Shown here piece by piece: positions 1 to 10,800 of a stretch of DNA of 64,000 nucleotides. Below the pieces are notes generated by a model, which worked only from the letters and a program-made list of their open reading frames with translations, did no database searches and had not been told where the DNA came from. The DNA is from Oasisia sp. SBJ-2009 (lineage: Eukaryota > Annelida > Polychaeta > Sabellida > Siboglinidae), in the NCBI GenBank assembly GCA_964017155.1, contig OZ024861.1:20459713-20523712 (forward strand), read 5' to 3'. Numbering within the stretch: position 1 is the stretch's first letter; every line of letters begins with the position of its first letter. The position numbers and the translations under genes are program-made.

Positions 1-3000
1 ATGGATGCGCTAAGTAGGAGTGGTTGGATGGATACGCTAAGCAGGAGTGGTTGGATGGATGTGCTAAGTAGGGGTGATTGGATGGATGCGTTCAGAACGA
101 GTGGATGAATGGATTCGATAAGTAGCGGTGCTTGGATGGATGCGTTAAGTAGGGGTGGTTGAACGGATGCATTATATAGGGGTGGTTGTTGGATGCTTTA
201 AGTAGAGGTGAGTGGATGGATGCGTAAAATAGGGGTGGCTGGATGGATGTATTAAGTAGAGGTGATTGGATGGATGCATTAAGTAGGGGTAATTGGATGG
301 ATACTTTTAATTGGGTGGTTGGATGGATGCGTTAAATATGGGTGGTTGGATGGATGCGCTAAGTAGGGGTGGTTGGATGGATGCGTTAAGTAGGGGTGAT
401 TGGATGGATGCATTCAGTAGGAGTGGTTGGATTGATACGTTGAGAAGGGGTGAGTGAATGGATGCATTAGGTAGGAGTGGTTGGATTGATACGTTAACTA
501 GGAGTGGTTGGATGGATGCGTTAAGTAGGAGTGGTTGGATTTGTGTGTTAAGTAGGGGTGATTGGATGGATACATTAAATTGGGGTGGTTGGATCAGTGC
601 GCTTAGTAAGGTGGTTGGATAGATTCGTTGAGTAGGAATGGTTGGATGGATTCGGTAAGTAGGAGTGGTGGGATGGATGCGTTAAGTAGGAGTGTTTGAA
701 TGGATGCGTTATGTAGTGGTGGTTGGATAGATGCGTTATGTAGTGGTGGTTGAATGGATGTGTTATGTAGGGATGGTTGTTGGAAGCTTTAAGTAGAGGT
801 GAATGGATGGATGCGTTAAGTAGGGGTGGTTCGGTGGATGCATTCAGTTGAGGTGATTGGATGGAAGCATTAAGTAGGGGTGGTTGGATGGAAGCGTTAA
901 GTAGGGGTGTTTGGATGGATGCGCTAAGAAGGGGTGGTTCGATGGATACGTTAAGTAGGGGTGTTTGAATGGATGCGTTAAGTAGGGGTGGTTGATGGAT
1001 GCGTAAAGTAGGTGTGATTGGACGGATACGTTAAGTACGATTGGTGGGATTGATGCGTTAAGTAGGGGTGATTGGATGGATGCGTTATGTAGGGGTGGTT
1101 GGATGGATGCGTTAAGTAGGGGTGGTTGAATGGACGCGTTATGTAGGAGTGGTTGGATGGATGCTTTAAGTACGGGTGTTTGAATTGATGCGTTAAATAT
1201 GGGTGGTTGTAGGGATACGTTATCAAGGGCTGGTTGGATGGATGCGTTAAGTAGCGGTGAATGGATGGATACGATATGAAGAGGTGGTTGGATGGATTCG
1301 CTAAGTAGAGGTGAATGGATGGATATATTAAGTAGAGGTGAATTGATGGATGCATTAATTAGGGGTTGTTGGATGGATGCGTTACACAGGGGTGGTTGGA
1401 TGGGTGCATTAAGTAGGGCTGCTTGAATAGATGCGTTATGAAGAGGTGTTTGGATGGATGCGTTATGTAGGGGTGGTTGAATGGATGTGTTAATTAGGAG
1501 GGTAGGATTGATGAGTTATGTAGGGGTTGTTGGATGGTAGCGTTAAATAGGGGTGGTTGGATGGAGGCGCTAAGTAGGAGTGGTTGGATGGATGCGTTAA
1601 GTAAGGGTGGTTGAATGGATTCGTTATGTATGGATGGTTGTTGGATGCTTTAAGTAGAGGTGAATGGATGGAAGCATTAAGTAGGGGAGGTTGGATGGAT
1701 GCGTTATGTAGGGGTGGTGGGATGAAGGCGTAAAGTAGGGGTGGTTGGACGGATGTATTAAGTACAGGTGATTGGATGAGTGCATTAAGTAGTGGTAGTT
1801 GGATGGATACGTTAAGTAGGGGTGGTTGGATGGATGCGTTAAATAGGGGTGGTTGGATGGAGGCGCTAAGTAGTTGTGATTGGATGGATGCGTTAAGTAG
1901 GGGTGATTGGATGGTAGCATTAAGTAGGAGTTCTTGGATTGATACGTTAAGAAGGGGTGATTGAATGGATGCATTAGGTAAAGGAAGATTGGATGGATAT
2001 GTTAAATAGGGGTGGTTGGATGGATGCGTTAAGAAGAGGTGATTGGATGGATGCGGCAAGTAGGGGAGATTGGATAGATACGTTAAATAGGGGTGGTTGG
2101 GTGAATACGCTAAGTAGGGGTGGTTGGATGGTTGCGTTAAGTAGGGGTGATTGGATGGATGCATTAAGTAGGAGTGGTTGGATTGATACAATAAGAAGGG
2201 GTGATTGAATGGATGCATTAGGTAGGAGTGGTTGGATGGATACGTTGAGTACGAGTGGTGGGATGGATGTGTTAAGTAGGGGTGATTGGATGGATGCGTT
2301 TAGTAGGGGTGGTTGGATGGATACTTTAAGTAGGAGTGGTTGGATGGATGCGTTAAGTAGGAGTGGTTGGATGGATGCGTTAAGTAGGGGTGATTGGATG
2401 GATGCGCTAAGTACGGTTGGTTGAATGGATGGCTAAGTAGGGGTGGTTGGATGGATGCGTTAAGTAGGGGTGGTTGAATGGATGCGTTATGTGGGGGTGT
2501 TGGAAGAATGCGTTAAGTAGGGGTGGTTGAATGGATGCGTTATATAGGGGTAGTTGGAATGATGATTTAAGTAGGAGTGGTTGGATTGATACGCTAAGTG
2601 GGGTTGGTTGTGTTTGGATGGATGCCTAAAGTAGGGGTGATTGGATGGATGCATTAAGTAGAGGAGATTGGATGGATACGTTAAATACGGTTGGTTGGAT
2701 GGATTCGTTAAGAAGGGGTGGTTGGATGAATGCGCTAAGTAGGTTGGTTGGGTGGATGCGTTAATTAGGAGTGGTTGGATGGATGCGATAAGTAGGGTTG
2801 TTTTGATGGATGCGTTAAGTAGGGGTGGTTGAATGGATGCGTTATGTAGGGGTGGTTGGATGGATGCTTTAAGTACGGGTGTTTGAATTGAAGCGTTAAA
2901 TAGGGGTGGTTGGAGGGATACGTTATGTAGGGCTGGTTGGATGGACGCGTTAAGTAGAGGTGAATGGATGGATACAATGTGAAGAGGTGGTTGGATGGAT

Positions 3001-5224
3001 TCGTTAAGTAGAGGTGAATGGATGGATGTATTAAGTAGAGGTGATTGGATGGATGCATTAAGTAGGGGTAGTTGGTTGGATACGTTATGTAGGGGTGGTT
3101 GGATGGATGCGTTAAATAGGGGTGATTGGATGGATACGCTAAGCAGGAGTGGTTGGATGGATGCGTTAAGTAGGGGTGATTGGATGGATGCATTAAGTAG
3201 GAGTGGTTGGATGGATACGCTAAGTACGAGTGGTGAGATGGATGCGTTAAGTAGGGGTGATTGGATGGATGCGTTTAGTAGGGGTGGTTGGATGGATACG
3301 TTAAGTAGGAGTGGTTGGATGGATGCGTAAAGTAGGAGTGATTGGATGGATGCGCTAAGTACGGTTGGTTGAATGGATGGCTAAGTAGGGGTGGTTGGAT
3401 GGAAGCGTTAAGTAGGGGTGGTTGAATGGATGCGTTATGTGGGGGTGGTTGGATGAATGCGTTAAGTAAGGGTGGTTGAATGGATACGTTATGTAGGGGT
3501 GGTTGGATTGATGCTTTAAGTAGGAGTGGTTGGATTGATACGATAAGTAGGGTTGGTTGTGTTTGGATGGATGCGTAAAGTAGGGGTGATTGCATGGATG
3601 CATTAAGTAGGGGAGATTGGATGGATACGTTAAATATGGGTGGTTGGATGGATGCGTTAAGAAGGGGTGGTTGGATGAAAGCGCTAAGTAGGTTGGTTGG
3701 TTGGATGCGTTAATTAGGAGTGGTTGGATGGATACGTTAAGTAGGAGTGGTTAGATGGATGCGATAAGTAGGGGTGGTTGAATGGATGCGTTATGTAGGG
3801 GGGGGGTGGATGGATGCTTTAAGTACGGGTGTTTGAATTGATGCGTTAAATAGGGGTGGTTGGGGGGATGCGTTATGTAGGGCTGGTTGGATGGACGCGT
3901 TAAGTAGAGGCGAATGGATGGATACGATATGAAGAGGTGGTTGGATGGATTCGATAAGTAGGGCTGCTAGAATAGATGAGTTATGTAGAGGTGGTTGGAT
4001 GGATGCGTTATGTAGGGGTGGTTGAATGGATGCGTTAATTAGGGATGGGTGGATTGATGAGTTATGTAGGGGTGGTTGGATGGATGCGTTAAATAGGGGT
4101 GGTTGGATGGAGGCGCTAAGTAGGAGTGGTTGGATGGATGCACTTAGTAGGAATGGTTGGATGGATACGCTAAGCAGGAGTGGTTGTATGGATGCGTTAA
4201 GTAGGGGTGATTGGATGGATGCGTTAAGTACGGGTGGTTGAATGGATTGGATAAGTAGGGGTGCTTGGATGGATGCGTTAAGTAGGGGTGGTTGAATGGA
4301 TGCGTTAAGTATGGGTGGTTGGATGAATGCGTTATGTAGTGGTGGTTGAATGGATTCGTTATGTAGGGGTGGTTGTTGCATGCTTTAAGTATAGGTGAAT
4401 GGATGGATGCGTTACGTAGGGGTGGTTGGATGGATGCATTAAGTTGAGGTAAATGGATGGAAGCATTAAGTAGGGGAGGTTGGATGGATAAGTTAAGTAG
4501 GGGTGGTTGGATGGATGCGTTAAATAGGGGTGGTTGGATGTATGCGTTAAGTAGGGGTGATTGAATGGTAGCATTAAGTAGGAGTGGTTGGATTGATTCG
4601 TTAGGAAGGGGTGATTGAATGGATGCATTAGGTAGGGAAGATTGGATGGATACGTTAAATAGGGGTGGTTGGATGGATGCGTTAAGAAGAGGTGATTGGA
4701 TGGATGCGGTAAGTAGGGGAGATTGGATAGATACGTTAAATAGGGGTGGTTGGGTGAATACGCTAAGTAGGGGTGGTTGGATGGTTGCGTTAAGTAGGGG
4801 TGATTGGATGGATGCATTAAGTAGGAGTGGTTGGATTGATACATTAAGAAGGGGTGATTGAATGGATGCGTTAAGTAGGAGTGGTTGGATGGATACGTTA
4901 AGTACGAGTGGTGAGATGGAAGCGTTAAGTAGGGGTGATTGGATGGATGCGTTTATTAGGGGTGGTTGGATGGATACGTTAAGAAGGAGTGGTTGGATGG
5001 ATGCGTTAAGTAGAAGTGGCTGGATGGATACGTTAAGTAGGAGTGGTTGGATGGATGCGTTAATTAGGGGTGATTGGATGGATGCGCTAAGTACGGTTGG
5101 TTGAATGGATGGCTAAGTAGGGGTGGTTGGATGGATGCGTTAGGTAGGGGTGGTTGAATGGATGCGTTAAGAGGGGGTGGTTGGAAGAATGCGTTGAGTA
5201 GGGGTGGTTGAATGGATGCGTTAT
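1..5224 (+). repeat. 27-bp G-rich satellite array, segment 1
   Basis: The whole stretch consists of head-to-tail 27-bp units (GGATGGATGCGTTAAG, then TAGGGGTGGTT) with scattered substitutions. Common variants are GCATTAAG, ACGTTAAAT, GCGTTATG, AGGAGTGG in place of AGGGGTGG, and TTGAATGG in place of TTGGATGG. A few units are 25-26 bp long. The G-rich strand is always the + strand. The segment ends where the TATATA-bearing unit meets the retrotransposon tail. It is the left part of duplicon copy I. No gene, RNA gene or promoter can be supported here. Confidence 0.97.
3798..3806 (+). repeat. G9 homopolymer within a satellite unit
   Basis: Nine G in a row replace GGGGTGGTT. The tract is conserved at 28441-28449 and 49206-49214, with a G10 version at 62744-62753. 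Confidence 0.9.
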
Positions 5225-5248
5225 ATAATAATAATAATAATAATAATA
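5225..5248 (-). repeat. (ATA/TAT)8 microsatellite tail, copy I
   Basis: Eight ATA trinucleotides on the + strand follow GCGTTAT of the satellite. They form the 3' terminus of the retrotransposon on the - strand. Copies II and III have the same number of repeats. Confidence 0.95.
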
Positions 5249-5260
5249 GTAACTTCTTTT

Positions 5261-5295
5261 GCGCCAATATCCTCGAAAATCAAGCTCAGTGGCGC
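5261..5295 (-). other. 3' UTR hairpin of retrotransposon, copy I
   Basis: GCGCCA at 5261-5266 and TGGCGC at 5290-5295 are perfect inverted repeats around a 23-nt loop, 12 bp from the ATA tail. Terminal hairpins beside a short tandem tail are known in L2/CR1-type elements and are thought to be recognised by the reverse transcriptase. That role is inferred here. Confidence 0.7.
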
Positions 5296-5375
5296 GACAA
5301 AACCAGGGGATTAATCAATCTCATAATCGAAAGCAATGCGTGAGTCGTCAACGGATGGATGGAAAAGCTAGGAGG

Positions 5376-7877
5376 CTAAGGAGGATAGGCAGCATTAAAG
5401 AGATAGGTTTTTAGATGTCGGCGGAATGAAACTATATTACCTTGTGATTTAACACTGGCAGGAAGCGAATTCCACACCGTTGGTGGGGCAACCGAGAAAG
5501 CTCGGGTCCCGGCTTTCGTTTTCACCCGAGGGGTGTGAAGAGGGTTACTACTGGTTGAGCGTAGCTGTCTGGAATTTCTTGTTGGAGTTAGCATTGAATT
5601 TAGATATGCTGGTTGTGTAGATGAGAGTGCTTGATAGGCTATTGTACACATTTTGAAAATGATGCGATAGTGCACAGGTAGCCAATGCAGTGATTTTAGA
5701 AGCGGCACTGAGAGAGAAAAACGTGGAGAACGCGTGACTACCCTTGCTAAACAATTTTGGACACGCTGAAGTTTGGCTATGTCCTTGTTTGCGGTATTGT
5801 AAAGGAGGGAATTGCAGTAGTCGAGTCTGCTGCTTACTAGAGCTGTGGCGATGGTTTTAGCAACGGAAAGTGATAAAAACCGGCGGATACGGCGAAGATC
5901 ACGGATATGGTAAAAACAGCAACGGCATGTTTTCGAGATATGTTTTTTGAAATTGAAGTTTTCATCAAACGTTACTCCGAGATTTAAAACTGAGGTGGCT
6001 GGTGTGATACTCTGACTCAGAATATGTGTCGGGAAAAAGCCGTTGAGTTTTGCCCGCTGCGTTGAGGTACCAATGATGAGAAATTCAGTCTTATCTGCAT
6101 TTAGTTTTAATTTACTATTTTTCATCCAGAGGGAGACATCTTGGAGACAATCCCTGAGCTGGTTTAAGGAGCGACAAGTATCTGGTGTGGTCAGAGAAAC
6201 ATAGATTTGTGTGTCATCTGCATAAAGGTGATGATCCAGGTTATGACTCTGGATAACTGAGCTTAATGGTGTTGTGTACAGAGTGAAAAGCAACGGACCC
6301 AAAACAGAACCCTGGGGGACACCACAAGAGGTGGGCAGCATGTCTGAGAAGCAGTTACCTATTTTAATGGCTTGCCGTCTGTCAGTAAGGTATGAAGTAA
6401 ACCAGCTCAAGGCTGTGCCAGATATCCCGTACCACGTTGATAAGCGTGTAATGAGAATGTCGTGGTCAATGGTGTCGAAAGCGGCGGATAGGTCAAGCAG
6501 GGTCAGTGCAGTAACTTTGCCATTATCAATGTTAAGGTTTATGTCATTGTGTACTTTTAAAAGAGCAGTTTCTGTTGAGTGAAATTGTTTGTACGCAGAC
6601 TGTGATGCATTGGTTAAACCATTTATGTTGATGTGAGAAGTAAGTCGATTTGCAACAACCTTTTCGAGTATTTTGGAAATGAAGCTAAGGTTAGAAATAG
6701 GCCTGTAGCTGTTTAGATCTTCTTTTGACAGAGTTGTCTTCTTCAGAATTGGATTTACATGTGCACGTTTAAAGTCTTCAGGGAATAAGCCGGAGCAGAG
6801 TGATGCATTTATTATATCTGTTATTGGTTTAATTAAAACGTCAAGGCATGCTTTCAGTAGTATGGTCGGAAGTGGGTCAAGATCACAAGATTTATTTGGG
6901 GATGACATGATTATTGTTTTCACTTCAGTAGTTGTGGCTGGTTCAAACGATGTAAGTTTAGAATTTAGTTGTGGAGAGTCGGCATTTATAGTGTCTGAGG
7001 TGTGATCTGTGAAGGCTGAATGTATCAGGCTGATTTTGTCTTTAAAATGACTTGAGAAAGAGTTACACAGTGACTTGATTGATGCATGGGTTGGTAGGGA
7101 AGGAGCAGGCCGCCTGTGTAAAATCTGATTGATGCATTTCCATAGTTGTTTTGGTGTAGCGGAGTTATTTGCGACCATGTTTTCGTAATAATACGACTTT
7201 GCTTTTGACATTTGTTGGTTACATAGATGACATTGCCGTGTGTAGCGTGACCTGTCTAAGGATGACCGAGATTTACGCCAAACACGTTCCAGATAGCGAC
7301 GGTGCCGTTTAGATTGGATTATTTCCGGGGTCATCCAAGGAGCTGGCGGCTTTTGTGACACAGATTTGGATTTAGCGGGTGCATGTTTGTCAAGCAATGT
7401 CTTCAGTATTTGACGGTACTGTTTGTATAGGTCTGATACATGTTCTTTAGGATGTGTGACAAGGTCGGATGTAATTATATCAGTCATAAATGATGCAATG
7501 TTGATACTGTGAATGGCTCTGTAGAACATGTTGTGTTTGGACACGGCTGGGGCTAAAGGATCTTTAAGATCTGCAATTACTGTGTTATGGTCCGATAAGC
7601 CATCTACAACTGTGGGTGTCTGAATGTTTTTACAAGAGGAACGAGTTATCAAGATGTCAAGCCAATGTCCATGTATGTGTGTTGGGAAATTGACATGTTG
7701 TTTTGTGTCAAATGATGCCAGGATATCATTAAACGTGATAGTTGTTGTAGATGGTGTATCCAGGTGATAGGGGTACTTGGAATGATGCTTTAAGTAGGAG
7801 TGGTTGGATTGATACGCTAAGTGGGGTTGGTTGTGTTTGGATGGATGCCTAAAGTAGGGGTGATTGGATGGATGCAT
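5376..7877 (-). CDS. Truncated retrotransposon ORF2: endonuclease remnant plus reverse transcriptase, copy I
   Basis: This 833-codon open frame would encode the enzyme that copies element RNA into DNA at a nicked target. Residues 1-37 are satellite translation read into the element, so the ATG at 7877 is fortuitous. Residues about 38-110 are the C-terminal end of an APE-type endonuclease (HIHGHWLDILIT, then the SDH motif at 95-97). The N-terminal catalytic half is absent. Reverse transcriptase spans about 328-620: SYRPISNL near 390, motif A LLDLSAAFD with D462, GVPQGSVLGP at 519-528, and the catalytic YADD at 552-555. The C-terminal part carries RLDYCNSLLY, LHWLPV and an AFS..PTVWNSLP block common in L2/CR1-like proteins; I see no CCHC zinc finger. 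The reverse transcriptase frame has no stop or frameshift. Copy I alone has D106 where the other copies have V. Without the endonuclease it cannot be autonomous, and no promoter is visible. Confidence 0.9.
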   Translation of the reverse strand: MHPSNHPYFRHPSKHNQPHLAYQSNHSYLKHHSKYPYHLDTPSTTTITFNDILASFDTKQHVNFPTHIHGHWLDILITRSSCKNIQTPTVVDGLSDHNTVIADLKDPLAPAVSKHNMFYRAIHSINIASFMTDIITSDLVTHPKEHVSDLYKQYRQILKTLLDKHAPAKSKSVSQKPPAPWMTPEIIQSKRHRRYLERVWRKSRSSLDRSRYTRQCHLCNQQMSKAKSYYYENMVANNSATPKQLWKCINQILHRRPAPSLPTHASIKSLCNSFSSHFKDKISLIHSAFTDHTSDTINADSPQLNSKLTSFEPATTTEVKTIIMSSPNKSCDLDPLPTILLKACLDVLIKPITDIINASLCSGLFPEDFKRAHVNPILKKTTLSKEDLNSYRPISNLSFISKILEKVVANRLTSHININGLTNASQSAYKQFHSTETALLKVHNDINLNIDNGKVTALTLLDLSAAFDTIDHDILITRLSTWYGISGTALSWFTSYLTDRRQAIKIGNCFSDMLPTSCGVPQGSVLGPLLFTLYTTPLSSVIQSHNLDHHLYADDTQIYVSLTTPDTCRSLNQLRDCLQDVSLWMKNSKLKLNADKTEFLIIGTSTQRAKLNGFFPTHILSQSITPATSVLNLGVTFDENFNFKKHISKTCRCCFYHIRDLRRIRRFLSLSVAKTIATALVSSRLDYCNSLLYNTANKDIAKLQRVQNCLARVVTRSPRFSLSVPLLKSLHWLPVHYRIIFKMCTIAYQALSSTQPAYLNSMLTPTRNSRQLRSTSSNPLHTPRVKTKAGTRAFSVAPPTVWNSLPASVKSQGNIVSFRRHLKTYLFNAAYPP

Positions 7878-10800
7878 TAAGTAGAGGAGATTGGATGGAT
7901 ACGTTAAATACGGGTGGTTGGATGGATTCGTTAAGAAGGGGTGGTTGGATGAATGCGCTAAGTAGGTTGGTTGGGTGGATGCGTTAATTAGGAGTGGTTG
8001 GATGGATGCGATAAGTAGGGGTGTTTTGATGGATGCGTTATGTGGGGGTGGTTGGAAGAATGCGTTAAGTAGGGGTGGTTGAATGGATGCGTTATATAGG
8101 GGTACTTGGAATGATGCTTTAAGTAGGAGTGGTTGGATTGATTCGCTAAGTTGGGTTGGTTGTGTTTGGATGGATGCCTAAAGTAGGGGTGATTGGATGG
8201 ATGCATTAAGTAGAGGAGATTGGATGGATACGTTAAATACGGTTGGTTGGATGGATTCGTTAAGAAGGGGTGGTTGGATGAATGCGCTAAGTAGGTTGGT
8301 TGGGTGGATGCGTTAATTAGGAGTGGTTGGATGGATGCGATAAGTAGGGGTGTTTTGATGGATGCGTTAAGTAGGGGTGGTTGAATGGATGCGTTATGTA
8401 GGGGTGGTTGGATGGATGCTTTAAGTACGGGTGTTTGAATTGAAGCGTTAAATAGGGGTGGTTGGAGGGATACGTTATGTAGGGCTGGTTGGATGGACGC
8501 GTTAAGTAGAGGTGAATGGATGGATACAATGTGAAGAGGTGGTTGGATGGATGCATTAAGTTGAGGTAAATGGATGGAAGCATTAAGTAGGGGAGGTTGG
8601 ATGGATAAGTTAAGTAGGGGTGGTTGGATGGATGCGTTAAATAGGGGTGGTTGGATGTATGCGTTAAGTAGGGGTGATTGAATGGTAGCATTAAGTAGGA
8701 GTGGTTGGATTGATACGATAAGAAGGGGTGATTGAATGGATGCATTAGGTAGGGAAGATTGGATGGATACGTTAAATAGGGGTGGTTAGATGGATGCGTT
8801 AAGAAGAGGTGATTGGATGGATGCGGTAAGTAGGGGAGATTGGATAGATACGTTAAATAGGGGTGGTTGGTTGAATACGCTAAGTAGGGGTGGTTGGATG
8901 GTTGCGTTAAGTACGGGTGATTGGATGGATGCATTAAGTAGGGGAGATTGGATGGATACGTTAAATAGGGGTGGTTGGATGGATGCGTTAAGCAGGGGTG
9001 GTTGAATGGATGCGTTATGTAGGGGTGGTTGGATGGATGCTTTAAGTGCGGGTGTTTGAATTGATGCGTTAAATAGGGTTTGTTGGAGGGATACGTTATG
9101 TAGGGCTGGTTGGATGGATGCGTTAAGTAGAGGAGAATGGATGGATACGATATGAAGAGGTGGTTGGATGGATTCGTTAAGTAGAGGTGAATGGATGGAT
9201 ATACCAAGTAGAGATGAATTGATGGATGCATTAATTAGAGGTTGTTGGATGTATGCGTTACACAGGGGTGGTTGGATGGATGCATTAAGTAGTGGTAGTT
9301 GGATGGATACGTTAAGTAGGGGTGGTTGGATGGATGCGTTAAATAGGGGTGATTGGATGGTAGCATTAAGTAGGAGTGGTTGGATTGATACGTCAAGAAG
9401 GGGTTATTGAATGGATGCATTAGGGAGGGAAGATTGGATGGATACGTTAAATAGGGGTGGTTGGATGGATGCGTTAAGAAGAGGTGATTTGATGGATGCG
9501 GTAAGTAGGGGAGATAGGATAGATACGTTAAATAGGGGTGGTTGGGTGAATACGCTAAGTAGGGGTGGTTGGATGGATGCATTAAGTAGGAGTGGTTGGA
9601 TTGATACGTTAAGAAGGGGTGATTGAATGGATGCATTAGGTAGGAGTGGTTGGATGGATACGTTAAGTACGAATGGTGGGATGGATGTGTTAAGTAGGGG
9701 TGATTGGATAGATACTTTAAATAGGGGTGGTTGGATGGATACGTTAAGAAGGGGTATTTTGATGGATGCGTTAAGTAGGGGTGGTTGAATGGATGCCTTA
9801 TGTAGGGATGGTTGGATGGATGCGCTAACTAGGGGTGGTTGGATGGATGCATTATGTAGGGGAGATTGGATGGATACGTTAAATAGGGGTGGTTGGATGG
9901 ATGCGTTAAGCAGGGGAGGTTGAATGGATGCGTTATGTAGGGGTGGTTGGATGGATGCTTTAAGTACGGGTGTTTGAATTGATGCGTTAAATAGGGGTTG
10001 TTGGAGGGATACGCTATGTAGGGCTGGTTGGATGTATGCCTTAAGTAGAGGTGAATGGATGGATATACTAAGTAGAGACGAATTGATGGATGCATTAATT
10101 AGAGGTTGTTGGATGTATGCGTTACACAGGGGTGGTTGGACGGATGCATTAAGTAGGGATGGTTGGATGGATGCGTTAAGTAGGGCTGGTTGAATAGATG
10201 CGTTATGTAGGGGTGGTTGGATGGATGCGCTATGTAGGGGTGGTTGAATGGATGCTTTAATAGGGTGGTTGGACGGATGCGTTAAATAGGGGTGGTTGGA
10301 TGAATGCGCTAATTAGGAGTGGTTGGATGGATGCGCTAAGTAGGAGTGGTTGGATGGATACGCTAAGCAGGAGTGGTTGGATGGATGTGCTAAGTAGGGG
10401 TGATTGGATGGATGCGTTCAGAACGAGTGGATGAATGGATTGGATAAGTAGCGGTGCTTGGATGGATGCGTTAAGTAGGGGTGGTTGAACGGATGCATTA
10501 TATAGGGGTGGTTGTTGGATGCTTTAAGTAGAGGTGAGTGGATGGATGCGTAAAGTAGGGGTGGCTGGATGGATGTATTAAGTAGAGGTGATTGGATGGA
10601 TGCATTAAGTAGCGGTAATTGGATGGATACTTTTAATTGGGTGGTTGGATGGATGCGTTAAATATGGGTGGTTGGATGGATGCCTTATGTGGGGGTGGTT
10701 GGATGAATGCGTTAAGTAGGGGTGGTTGAATGGATGCGTTATATAGGGGTGATTGGACTGATGCTTTAAGTAGGAGTGGTTGGATTGATACGTTAAGTAG

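Larger units (their letters stand above)
5225..7767 (-). mobile_element. 5'-truncated L2/CR1-like non-LTR retrotransposon, copy I
   Basis: This is unique-sequence DNA embedded in the satellite. Read on the - strand, the 5' end breaks inside the endonuclease domain at about 7767. It continues through a full reverse transcriptase ORF (stop TAG at 5376-5378), a 3' UTR of about 130 bp, a 6-bp-stem hairpin and an (ATA/TAT)8 tail. ORF1 and most of the endonuclease are missing, which is typical of aborted target-primed reverse transcription. A 3-bp ATA is present on both sides (5225-5227 and 7767-7769), so any target-site duplication is at most about 3 bp and cannot be separated from the tail. The L2/CR1 assignment rests on protein motifs and a microsatellite rather than poly(A) tail. 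The superfamily is firm; the exact clade is inference. Confidence 0.93.

Noticed and set aside
5548..5754. Minus-strand 68-codon ORF inside the element (also at 30191 and 51037)
   Set aside because: It is an alternative frame within the C-terminal part of the reverse transcriptase ORF and has no recognisable domain.
6274..6582. Plus-strand 102-codon ORF inside the element (also at 30917 and 51763)
   Set aside because: It lies antisense to the reverse transcriptase core and is explained as a shadow of that frame.
5225..7767. Complete, active retrotransposon
   Set aside because: ORF1, the 5' UTR and the catalytic half of the endonuclease are absent, because the 5' end joins satellite directly.
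8086..8100. TATATA in GCGTTATATAGGGG as a promoter TATA box
   Set aside because: It is a one- or two-base variant of the satellite unit, found at several places with no gene downstream.
9168..9626. Chains of + strand ORFs of 60-113 codons (WMDALSRGG repeats) as small genes
   Set aside because: The frame is open by consensus. Each stop is a TGG to TGA change in TTGGATGG, and the following ATGGATG supplies a new start every time, giving stop-start chains with no coding signal.
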